Shown one piece after another: positions 23,332 through 33,958 of a stretch of DNA of 64,000 nucleotides; within the stretch, counting starts at the first letter, position 1; every line of letters starts with the position of its first letter. Below the pieces are notes generated by a model that worked only from the letters and a program-made list of their open reading frames with translations, ran no database searches and had not been told where the DNA came from. The position numbers were made by a program, and so were the translations under genes. Origin of the DNA: Takifugu bimaculatus (lineage: Eukaryota > Chordata > Actinopteri > Tetraodontiformes > Tetraodontidae); NCBI GenBank assembly GCA_004026145.2, contig CP034986.1, forward strand, positions 1,172,255 through 1,236,254. The letters run 5' to 3'.

Positions 23332-25383
23332 TTAGTAAGTATAGTGTGCCTGCTCTGTGGCAGGGTCCCGTGGATGCTCAAAGGTAGAACTTCTTGGGAC
23401 GGCGGGCACAGGAGAAATGCGCGAATGCTCATATGAATAGCCTTCTGCTACAGGGATTCTCCGAATCGGACTTCGGTCGCGTATATAATATGAGCTGACT
23501 GTGGTTGGTGGAGGAGGAATGGGACACTCGTATGGATCAATACTCGAGGGTGGCGCCCGTTCTCTTATTAAAGGTATGTTGGTGGATGCTGATGGAGCAG
23601 GCACGGGCACGGCGCGATTTTCTTCAAAATAACTGCCTCCGTAGGTATTCGCCCTGTACTTCTCGTAGTAATCCACGACCCCGTATGGATCCCTCTCGTC
23701 GTAAGGAAACCGTCGCACCGGGAAGGATGGTACCGCGCCGCAGACCGAGCCATCGTTTCTGTACACTGCCTCGCTGCCGTACATCCGAGCCACGCTATGA
23801 TCCCCGATGGCGCTTATGCTGTAACCTGGATGCATCCCGTATTTCACTGCGCTCTCATAGCCTGCGCCCCTTCTGTACCCTGTCATGCTGCTGTGACCGG
23901 AACCCCTGGAAAAACCATGAACTGCAGCGTAGCCGCCACCGTGATCCGGATCGCCACTGAAGTCGTGATGATAACCTTTGCCACGCCCGGCGTATTTCGG
24001 AGTATCGTAGCCATCGGGGTTTGGCTCTGAGCCGTTTCGGGGGTGGCCATTTTGGTCTAGGGGGCATTCTTTGGACCAGTGGCCTTCTTGCCCACAACGA
24101 TAACAACCCGATCGGTTTCCCATTCCCGGCGCAGTACGCAGACGGCTAGTCGAAAGCTTCACGCTCATCAGTTTGCCTTAAAAAGAAAAAACCGGATAAG
24201 GACTTAATCATTCACATGATGAATTTTGTCACGTAATCCACCAATCTGTATTATGCTCCAAAAGAGTAACAAGACTTGGGCTTGAAATAAGCAAACATTA
24301 AAGCTGAAATCCGTAAACTTTCCATGCATCGTTTTGTCCAATCGGTGAAGAAATCTACGTAAAATAATGTTGAAAGATAAGAGCCGTTTATACTGGGATT
24401 AAGTGCTAAGCGAGAAAGCCAAAGGATTGACCGTGCGAAAAAACAATCAGTGCACTAGCATCTGTGTCCAAAATGTATGTCCGCGTTAATAAACATACAA
24501 AAATGCACACAAGTAAACCCAAGCAGGACCCGAGTCTACGTGGTTGAGTTTCGGTTGTGTGACTGTGGATCTGCTCAGTCTCTAGTTAATTGTATGTAAA
24601 ATGTCTCGTGATGCGTCAAACACAATCGTAGATGTGTGACACCAAATACTATTACGGATACCAGCTTTAAAATGTGGCGACTGTTGATGGTTTTTCAGAT
24701 TAAAATCAAACCATCTCTCAAACGTGAAGGTTCCCATTCATCCGGGCCATAGTGGTTCTTCAAGGTCTATCTGAGTCAACTGGACTGTTGAAAGGAACTG
24801 TGAGGAAGCATCTTCCAGTTTCTTCCAACAGTCCAGTTGGCCCTCAGCTAGGCCTTGAACGAATCATCAATTCCTACTTACCCAAAATATGGCCATCATT
24901 CAGTTCACAATAAAAACAAACACTATTTATAGATGAAAATTCTGTTAAAATTCATGAAGCACAGCACAAGAGTTCACCTTTAAAAGCTGTGTTGTCTAAC
25001 TGATTAATGGCATCCATGGCATCTTCCATTCGCTCCATGTGAACAAAAGCATAGTTTTTTACTATGTCGCACTCCAGCACGGCGCCAAACTCTTCAAACT
25101 TTGCCCTCAACTCCTGATTGGTACAGGCAATATTGCCAACGTGCAGCTTAGTGGAACCTCTCGATTTGCCGCGGCTTAACTCTACGTTCATGGGCTGGCC
25201 GTTCAGCTCGTACTGGTGGAGGTTGCGGATGGCTTCATCCGCCTCGGCTTTGTCATCCATGTGCACAAAACCGAAGTTCTTGACAATGGTGCACTCGGCA
25301 ATCTTGCCATACTGGGAGAAGAGAGAGCGAATCTCATCTGATGTCGTCTCTGATGCCAAGTTTCCGATGAATATTTTCACCAT
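23332..25383 (-). CDS. rbm4: RBM4-like RNA-binding protein (copy 1, 2 coding exons)
   Basis: Nuclear splicing and translation regulator of the RBM4/lark family. Coding exons 24978-25383 and 23332-24176 give 416 aa. Exon 1 holds two RRMs. RRM1 starts MVKIFIGNLASETTSDEIRS with octamer KNFGFVHM; RRM2 has KLHVGNI and KNYAFVHM. Exon 2 begins inside GKLMSVKLSTSRLRTAPGMG, the invariant family linker, then a CCHC knuckle CYRCGQEGHWSKEC, then a low-complexity tail rich in Tyr, Gly, Arg and Pro (RDRSPIRR). The exon 1 donor AAAG|GTGAAC and acceptor TTTTAAG|GC are clear. A 5' UTR segment, 25384-25401, is joined to the ATG exon by its own acceptor. A tandem paralogue lies 3.7 kb upstream. Fish carry several rbm4 copies and I cannot tell which numbered paralogue this is. 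Confidence 0.92.
24755..24860 (-). other. Long hairpin in the rbm4 intron
   Basis: Two arms of about 45 nt flank a loop of about 15 nt. The arms share an unbroken 13-bp core (AACTGGACTGTTG against CAACAGTCCAGTT) and an outer stem, TTCAAGG against CCTTGAA. Only a 2x4 internal loop and a few mismatches interrupt the pairing. It lies near the 5' end of the intron, about 120 nt from the donor. The size resembles a microRNA precursor or a regulatory intron stem. Expression is unknown. Confidence 0.6.
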
Positions 25384-25401
25384 GATGGAGTGTCAATGTT
25401 G

Positions 25402-26708
25402 CTAAAGGTGGGGGAAAAAAACAGAATTAATTTAAAACATCCATATATTTTTTGATTGGCTTCAAACCTACAACTGCCACATGGAGCCATTTGGAATACA
25501 TTCCAAGAGGCCAGAGGTGCATGTATACAAAGTAGACGTAATAAATTGCTGTAAAGCTTGTTGATGACGTCATCATATCTGCCTCGCAGCCAGTTTTCCC
25601 GCGTGTATTTTAGGGGGGTTCGCGTAGGTATTGTATCATCTTGACCAGCGATTGGTTCGCCAAAGAACATCATTTATGGTTGTCGCTTTTCCAAGTTGTA
25701 TTCGAAATTTTAATCCTTTTGACCAGGATGATCAAAAGTACTTTGTTGGCAGCATAAAGTATGCAGAAAAAATGGTTATATAGCCTAATTTATAGCCTGT
25801 TAAAGGGAGTTATTTTATGGTTGACTCGTAGGGTTTTTCTTTGTGCAAGCGATGTCCTGTATGTGCTCTTTGCTATCCAAACACTTTATTTGGTTTTTGA
25901 AGAAGTGAGCAATTGTGCATTTTCACTATGTTGCACTATAGAAAACAGCCTGTTCCACTGTTTTTATTTAAGATATGAGAAATGTTATTTTCACTATGTT
26001 GCACAATAGATTGCTGGGTTTGAAGATCTGCAAAATAACCGTTCTCAAATTTACATGCCGGCTGTCGCGTATACTGTAACACTGCTACTCGACACTATGT
26101 TGTAAATCTACGTTATATGTAATTAAATAGAATCCGAATCTATCAGAGACCCAAACCCATCATTGAATAGCGAAGTCCCTGGACTGACAGTATTTTATAG
26201 GATTATTTCTTGTTAATTGTAGCTGACCAACGACTCCCACTTGGAAAGATATACATTAATGTAATTAATGTATACCCAAGTTGATGCTTTACAAACACGC
26301 CTATAGGTGCCAAATACACAGATTTCTTTCATTTCTCAAAACGGAATTCGCCATGCATCGTCGTTGTAAAGCTCACTTAGGCTAGCAGCTAGCTATGATA
26401 GCTTCACATGAAGCAATGTTCGCCACGCTACCCTCATTGTAAAAACTGTTCCATTTATCGAATGATGAATAGCCGTCTCGACGGAAACTCTGCACATTAG
26501 TCGACGTTTTTGCTGTATTATTGAGATTAATCCGATGTACAATGTACATCGAAAAGTCCGAAGGCTAGCTTAGCATGCCTGGGGACATTTCCAAAAAAGA
26601 ATAAAACATTAGACTTTGCGCTAAGTATTAAAAATGAATAGCTTGGTAGCATTTGTCGTGAAAACACGATTCCGCTAGCGTTCATTGTGAGATATCTGAA
26701 CTTTTACC
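25402..26708 (-). other. rbm4: 5' UTR intron of rbm4 copy 1
   Basis: On the minus strand a donor AAAG|GTAAAAG at 26708 and an acceptor CTTTAG at 25402 could join a leader exon (about 26709-26830) to the coding exon. The arrangement is inferred from splice-site quality. A direct repeat of about 22 bp (ATTTTCACTATGTTGCAC, at about 25918 and 25988) lies inside. Nothing else was recognised. Confidence 0.45.
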
Positions 26709-26811
26709 TTTCTAAGGCTCAGTGTGTCTTGACCCTCGTCGATAAAATGACGCCTATCGAAAGACAAAGTAGACGGAGCTTCCGGTTCCGCTTCGACATG
26801 TCTCCTGCCGA

Positions 26812-26826
26812 CCAGCAGGGGGCGCC
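26812..26826 (+). promoter_or_regulatory. CTCF-like site at the rbm4 copy 1 promoter
   Basis: CCAGCAGGGGGCGCC is a perfect CTCF core. It sits in the presumed leader exon or promoter of rbm4 copy 1, beside ETS-like TTCCGG. Confidence 0.5.
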
Positions 26827-26829
26827 CGC

Positions 26830-27650
26830 ACACGTGGCCAACAAAATAGGATTCTTCTTGCAACAATAACCCAACATACCACGTTAATTTCAGCGTCTTT
26901 TCAAGATTATCCGTGTAACATTTGGTTTCCCATACAATATTTATAATTCTTAATCAACTGAAGGAAAATGAAAGGCAGAAAGAATAATCACCACCATGCT
27001 GCACCCTTTAAAGCCACACTGTAAGACACACGATTTTGCAGTTTACAGAAGCATAAAGGGATAGAATCACCACACGCTGGCACATTTTTTATTGATTTAA
27101 TAGTCTAATAGCACCAGGCAGGAATGAGCAGCAGTACTGCTTTTTGCAGGGTGGGTGCAACAGCTGCCCAATGCTGTCAGACTGCCCTGGAGGGGGTAGG
27201 AGGGTCTGTCCAGCATTAGCTGTTAGCTTAACCAGCATCCTCCTGTTGCCCACCTTCCTCTAGGAGTAGCCCAGGACAGAGCCAACCCTCCTGACTAGCC
27301 TCTCCAATCTCTCTCTGCCCAAATGCCTACCCAGCAGACAACACTATAAACCATTGGGAGGCTCCAGCTGGACCATTTGGGGAAGGGGGGGGCAGCAAGA
27401 GCACTACAGCATATATTCTCAAACATTTTGAAATCAGTGCTGTGATGTAGGATAATTCTGACTGTTATTTGTTATTCTGTTAACAGAAATTCCTTATTTT
27501 GGAGCGGCACAGCTCCCGTTTGCTATAGGAAGCTCCCTTGGCAGGGAACCTTGAGGCGTCTAAAAGCAAAATATCGGCATGTCTTCAGCATTTTGCACTG
27601 CTTAGCGTTGAATGACTTAACCACAGAATGATATTGTTAGTTGTTTTTTT
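26830..27650. other. Spacer between the two rbm4 genes
   Basis: About 0.8 kb with no recognisable gene. It probably holds the upstream promoter of copy 1 and the 3' flank of copy 2. Confidence 0.5.
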
Positions 27651-27656
27651 TTTATT
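27651..27656 (-). terminator. rbm4: Candidate poly(A) signal of rbm4 copy 2
   Basis: TTTATT on the plus strand gives AATAAA on the minus strand about 1.4 kb after the copy 2 stop codon. It is the clearest signal seen there. Confidence 0.4.
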
Positions 27657-27968
27657 TATACAGGATGGTGTACACACAACAAAGTGTTACATTGTTCTGT
27701 GGTGTCTCCCATCTCATTGTAGCTGTACCTCAGCATTTTTGCAAAGGTCTTCTCAAATTATGCAAAACTGTAGGTTTGAGTTGAAACTGTGTAGATTGAC
27801 TATTATACACAGAAGTCCTGTTTCTTTGCACCCTGTCCATTGCATAAAAAATGTCAAGCAATGTGAGGTTATTTTGGGTTTATTAAAAATGAGTTTATGT
27901 GGGTTTCTTGAAAAACAAAAGTATGCTTTTTCTTGTGTAGGCAGTCGGAGTAATATAAACCCACCCAT

Positions 27969-27970
27969 GT

Positions 27971-28001
<31 letters not shown>

Positions 28002-28002
28002 G
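27969..28002. repeat. (GT)n followed by a G run
   Basis: A simple repeat of about 8 GT units followed by 18 G, in the presumed 3' UTR of rbm4 copy 2. Confidence 0.9.
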
Positions 28003-29046
28003 TCGATTCCAGAGGAACAACTGCCTCGTGAAACGAAGAGCAGCAGCTCAAGATTTAAAGACATCCTTGCACTTTTACTCCAAGACGCTGGACATCCATT
28101 TGGACAAACCTGCTGCTTGCTGTGGAAAAATCCTTTAAAACTACCAAATGAATAAGGACTGCGTAAATATAATATATAATATAATACTCCGGAATGTCCA
28201 AATCCATAGATAGATGGCACTGTTCGGATGTGGAATGATGTATTCGTTTGAGTGGATATGCCGATTTGGTGCAACAGTGTGCTGTCGTCAAAGACCGGTT
28301 TGGACAAAACGACCGTTTATCCATTGTAACAAACACCTAAAGTCAGAAGTGCACATGTAATTGATCGAAATTTACAGATCACAGCAGACGTGTCCTGAAG
28401 CTAAACTGTGTATTAATACACAAACACAGCTCAGGTAATACAAATGATTTGATTAAAACAAGATGCTAACTCTACAAATAACACACAGAAACAAGTCATC
28501 TTCGCTGTATTTAACATCAGAGAGTGATACACAGGTCTGAAAAAAAAAAAAAGAAATGGGGGAAAATGAACTAGAAAATACTGAAGAGACAAAACATAAC
28601 TGGTTTCAAAATATATAACAACAGTTTGCCAATCAGCCATTCAAAGAGGTTATATGTATGCAAAAAAAACCACCCATTTGCAAGCAATTAAGATGTCTGG
28701 TGCCTCAAAAATGCCAAGAGTCTTTATATTTTGACATATCGTATTCTTTGCAGCACAAGATGGAGGCATCGAGGAATTATGGAGCTTGAAGAAAGGACAG
28801 CAGAGGTCCTGCAGTTACCTAAAAAAGAGCAGATTATTTCCTTTTTAGAATCAGGCCCCCCTGCCCTTTGCCCCCAACCACAGCTTGAAGAGAATAGAAA
28901 ATAGTTACAATGAATTTGGAGATCGTCGTGTCGTGCCCCGCACACCGGTGAAGTTATTGCAGTTATTGTATATGAAGTTATTTTAAATGTCCCTTCAGAG
29001 ATTAAAGTAAACTCATTCTTTCTTTCTCACCTTGGCACCACGGCTT

Positions 29047-30528
29047 TTAATAGGTTGAATAGCGTGACGCGTAATGATCTTTGGGCTGAGGGGCAACGTA
29101 GGAGCTGCTGGAGGCCGTCACGGGCGACAGGCGCGTTCGCTCGCAGGTGTAATCCGCCGTGGAAACCGGCGCCGCTCGGACGGGGCTGCGGTCTCGGGCG
29201 AAATACGCGCCGGCGGATGACGTTGGAGGTAGATGCTGACGTTTGAAAGGGTTTATGATGGTGGGGATCTTTGACAGGGTCGGGGGAGGGGGCGGCGGAG
29301 GCGGCACGTAGGACATGTGACGCTCTTCGAAGTAGCTGGAGCCGTAAGGGCCGGCCCTGTATTTCTCATAACAGTCAACGCCGCCGTAGAGCTGATCCCG
29401 GTCATAGACCGCCGATCTCTGAGGAGGGCACGGCGCTGCTCTGGGGTACCTTCCCCCAAGCTCCGAGGTGTAGACGCCGGACCTGTGAGGGGGAGGCGGA
29501 AACCCACCGACGTAACCAAGGCGATTGTACTCGGAGCCCATATATTCAGCTCCCATAGGCGGGGCCATCCCATAGTTTCCCCTGTCGAACGCCGGGGGGC
29601 CGCGCGACGGGACCCGACCGCTGCGGCTTCTCGCGCCGTCGCCACTGTTCCGACCGACCGGACAGTCTTTCGACCAGTGGCCGTGCTTTCCGCAGACATA
29701 GCAGCCAGTGTGACTTCCCATTCCCGGAGCGGTGCGGAGCCGACTGGTGGACAGCTGTACGCTCATCAGCTTGCCTTTTAAAGAGAAAGAGGACACGCAT
29801 AAAGACCACGTCCCGTTGTGTTTTCCCCCTTTACGCGATAAGCCTCCACCTGACCTCAGAAATATTGAGCGCATTTAATGCAACTGACAATAACTGAACT
29901 AAGCAAAATGACCCACTATGCCAGGTGCAGGTGAGTTAAGTCCAGTTGGACTGGAGTTGGACTGTCCCTGACTTTACAAGACATTGCGTCCTCTCCATTT
30001 AAAAGTGGGAAAGAGACACCAGCAAGAAGATCAGGTCAACAGAGCATTACAATGAAATAATCCAAATGTGTATCCAAAGACAAACACAACTGGCTCAAAC
30101 CACCCCAAGGGTTCACCTTTAAAGGCGGTGTTGTCCATCTTTTCAATAGCCTCCATGGCGTCCTCCATCCGCTCCATGTGAACAAAGGCGTAGTCCTTCA
30201 CAATGTCGCACTCCACTACCTGGCCGAACTCTTGGAACCTGGCCCGCAGGACGTCGCTGGTGACGCCTTCCCCGAGATTGCTGACGTGCAGCTTGGTGGT
30301 GGATTTGGGCCTCCCTTTGCTGAGCTCTACGTTCATGCGCCAGCCGTGGAGCTGGTGCTGGTTAAGGTTCTTAATGGCCTCCTCCGCTTCAGACACGTTG
30401 CTCATGTGGACGAAGCCATAGTTTTTCACAATGTCGCATTCTGTGACTTTTCCATACTTCTCAAACAACTCCCGCAGCTCCTGAGGCGTCGCGGTGCAGG
30501 TGAGGTTGCCGATAAAAATTTTCACCAT
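29047..30528 (-). CDS. rbm4: RBM4-like RNA-binding protein (copy 2, 2 coding exons)
   Basis: Tandem paralogue of the gene at 23332-25383, same strand, same single coding intron at the same codon. Exons 30117-30528 and 29047-29774 give 379 aa. RRM1 starts MVKIFIGNLTCTATPQELRE with KNYGFVHM. RRM2 has KLHVSNL and KDYAFVHM. Exon 2 opens GKLMSVQLSTSRLRTAPGMG and carries the knuckle CYVCGKHGHWSKDC. The tail contains SSYFEERHMSYVPPPPPPPP, FARDRSPVR and the end RYSTY, resembling copy 1 (SYFEENRAVPV, IRDRSPIR). The exon is markedly more GC-rich than in copy 1. A leader acceptor sits at 30546, upstream of the ATG. The intron lacks the long hairpin of copy 1 but shares AGTCCAGTTGG. The exact orthology to mammalian RBM4 or RBM4B is not resolved. 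Confidence 0.92.
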
Positions 30529-30546
30529 GGTGATGGTCTGTGTATC

Positions 30547-32680
30547 CTAAAAGACAGGGGAAAAAATGATCAACAGAAATATTAAGGGTTAAAAGGATTA
30601 AAAATGACCATCTATTTATAATAAACTGATTCTAGCAGATATTCAGTTTTTCTATTAAAGAGACATGAGACAAATGATCAACATCTAAGTGATTAACACA
30701 TAACCTGTACATTGTGTATTTTTAATGTATAAGACAAACTGTACTTGAAAATATATTTTTTTTGAAAAGTAAAGATACACAAATCTGATTTCTTTGATTT
30801 GTTGTATTGCAGCCTTACAATAGAATGAATGAACACATTTGAAACCTAACAAAAAAGCTAAAATTCATGCTACATTGTCATGCCTCAAGTACAAATTGTA
30901 TTAAAGAGCACAATACCTGAGATGATAAGTACCAACCATCACATGCTAAACCATGGTAAACTCTGCCAATTTCACCAGTCACTGGTTTTAGCCCATTCAG
31001 TAAACTGGAAAGTCACGTTGTCAATATTGATTAGAATATTACAAATGTAAACATTTTGAGCTGACAACAGACGGCTTTGTTCTAAAACCATATCTGTGGA
31101 TGCCAAACATCTGCTGTCAAGCTACTCCTTTGTCTGCAAATTCAAAGTGCGGACAAAGGGGGAAAAAAGGCTTTATATGTGAGGACCCACACCCACTCCA
31201 AAAGATCCTAGTTTAAAACTGCTTAGTGAATGGACTAGAGCCATTGCGGTGTTTCCCTTGAAACAAAAACCTAAAACCACAGAGTTAAAGATTTCTAACC
31301 AGTAGGAGCAGACCCAGTTGTCCACTTTTGAAAGGAGCAATGCAATCTGCTCGGTAACAAGAGGCATGTGTGCGTGGCACATCAGAGAAACAAAAAATAC
31401 AAAGCTCGGATACAAAAGCCTGTCATCACAGTCTGCTCTTAGACAGACTGGTCCACTCATAATTGATGGAGAAGGGATGGAAATTTGAAAGTCGTGCAAT
31501 TATACTGTATTAAATATGTTGAAGTACTAATCAATCCAGTGAAATGTCATGGTGATGTCTCATGAAAAGCCATTCTCATTTAGAAATGAGAAACAACCCC
31601 ACCGGGGGATGTTGGAACCAGATCGGCCCAGTGTCCTGTGCTTCCAGATGACAGCAGGTATGACTGGAAGTGACCCTTTAACCTCAGAAACAGGCAACGC
31701 AAAGAAGCAAAGGAGGATCATTAGAAAGAAAATACAATTCTGCTGCCAAAGTATATATATACTGTATATATAGTTTCGTAGGCACAAGACAAGTCGTTTT
31801 CCCTTTCATTCCCTTGATCAAAGCAAAACTTTGAATGATATTGTAATTTGATTATACAATTTGTAATTTTAGATGGCCCTTTCCCCCCACTCTGGTGACA
31901 AAATTGGAATTCTTTACTGGCAGATAGTTTTACGATGGCACACGATCCAATTGAACTGGGCTGAACTGTTGAGGTCTTGTAATAAAAAACTGCACTTTTC
32001 CGTGTGTCACACTTTGCATCGTAAACAGCCGCCATCATGCACATTCCAAGGCGTCGAAGCATTTTTAATACTAAGGAAGCTTAAATATGTTGTTTTTTTT
32101 AAGTAAAGGAAACAAACGTGACGTCATCGGCAAGCGCAGGACCCCCGACCCGATCTGGCAGAGCGAGTCGATCCGGCGTCCACCGGTTAATACCGTAACG
32201 GAGGGATCCGGGCGATGCATGTCAAACTTCACATTTCATTCAATTAGCACAATCCTCTTTACACATTAGTCGACGCATATACACATTATTTTTGCAAAAG
32301 CACTCAGCTGTATTTGTAAACTTACCTGGTGAGCCCAACACCAGGTAACAAATTGTGCTATCTTAATACCTAAAAAGCTCTCCACCATTAACCACGTGTT
32401 CACGTGCTTTGTAAGGTTAAGGTAACATGTTAGAGCCGAATTCAGCTACCAAAGATCAAAACAATGGCAGTAACATCAATAGTTTATAGTGCGCAATGCC
32501 TCCATGTTTGTCTGTTGTCTGGGGTAAATACAGAAGATCGAAACTCGCACCTCCGTTGGGTACACATTACTTACATACGATTGCCCACCACTTTCAATCT
32601 TTATTATGTCGGGGGGACTAAATTATCAACTCGTGAAATCGAATTTCATACTATCGTAAAGAGAAAAGCTTAAACCAACC
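30547..32680 (-). other. rbm4: Putative 5' UTR intron of rbm4 copy 2
   Basis: A donor CACAG|GTTGG at 32680 fits a leader exon upstream (about 32681-32830), and an acceptor TTTTAG lies at 30547. A second good donor, CAG|GTAAGT, lies at about 32325, so an alternative leader exon is possible. No coding sequence was found in this 2.1 kb. Confidence 0.4.
32322..32348. repeat. Perfect 10-bp inverted repeat at a splice-donor-like site
   Basis: TTACCTGGTG and CACCAGGTAA pair perfectly across a 7-nt loop. On the minus strand each transcript would contain a CAG|GTAA donor buried in the stem. Confidence 0.7.
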
Positions 32681-32967
32681 TGTGCCACAATATTAAGGCC
32701 TCGATATCACTGAATGAAAGCGAAATGGCGCTGCTGCACTCGGGATGCTGCTGCTGCTTCTTCTTCGTTTGGCTTTATCGCCGCTCACACGCGTGATTAC
32801 CGCCCCTACCGTCGCAGCACAAGTACTGCAGCTCGGCCAAAGGCGTTAAGTTACAACAGCGCCACCAACCACATTGGAGGTTTTCTGTTGATCATTCGTT
32901 AATTATATTTTAATTCACTTAATTATTTTTGAAGTCCAGTTCAGGCTTCCATCTCGTTGGTCTTTTC

Positions 32968-33001
32968 TTTATTTCAGATGATTTTAAGTTATCATTTTAT
33001 T
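32968..33001 (-). terminator. map4k2: Candidate poly(A) signals of map4k2
   Basis: Two TTTATT hexamers on the plus strand (32968-32973 and 32996-33001) give AATAAA on the minus strand. They imply a 3' UTR of nearly 1 kb ending just upstream of the rbm4 copy 2 promoter. Confidence 0.4.
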
Positions 33002-33958
33002 ATGTTTTTGTCTGAAAAGATAATTTTCTGTTCAACTGAATGCAGTATATACTGTATTTACTTTAGCATAGGTTGCTGCAGTTTGTTGCAAAATTTGGAA
33101 CAAAAAAAATTGTATTTTTCTACCATATTTTTTGTATATGCATGTGTGCATGGGAGAATGCATTAATCAGTATCAGCTGGTCAATCTTTAAACAAAAGTA
33201 CTTGCACTTTTAGCAGATACAAGGAAAGCATTGCATTCAACTATTATTCTTTGCACAGAAATTTCGATTTACTTTTCACATATTGCAATCACTGGCATAC
33301 CAGTAGACTGTATAATTATGTACCAAAAATACACACACAACTCATTGACATTAATATAAATTTGTATTTCTTGAGCACTTTATAATGTTCTGTAATTACA
33401 GAGAAAATTATGTAATAACATTTACATTTTAGTAAATCGAGTATCTCCCATTCTTCCTTCACCTCATTGGGTGACATGTATTTAGGTGAAGAAATAATAA
33501 AAGGCTTATTAATAAAAACATACGCCTGGGGGAAAAAACTCTCATCTCATATGCTATCAATGAATAGATACAAATATTCATAGCAAATAACTTACAGAAT
33601 CTTAATAGACACATATTATATCAAAACCAACAATGGTAAATACATTTATATATTTTCTTTTGCAGTCATTTCGCTTCCCTTTTTTAAGATCACTCTTAAT
33701 GTGTTATTTTATGTTTTACTCTAATTCTTTAATTTGGTTTGCCATCTTGTCTGGGTCTCACTTGAAGGAAAAAAAAAATCTCAAGGACTTCCCAAAGAAA
33801 TAATGGATATTTCTCCATTTCATCTTTATCTTTTGAATTAGGCAACTTTCTTAAATATTGCCCTTTTCCGTTGATAGTCATGGAAGCAGGTGGGAGCTAA
33901 GTTTTTGGTTTCAAAGACTCCCAAAGGGGCAAAATGTCCTCAGTTCCAGTTCTTGTCT

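Noticed and set aside
27628..28155. 175-aa plus-strand ORF
   Set aside because: Runs through a (GT)n and G-run repeat and shows no domain; most likely 3' UTR or flank of the minus-strand rbm4 copy 2.
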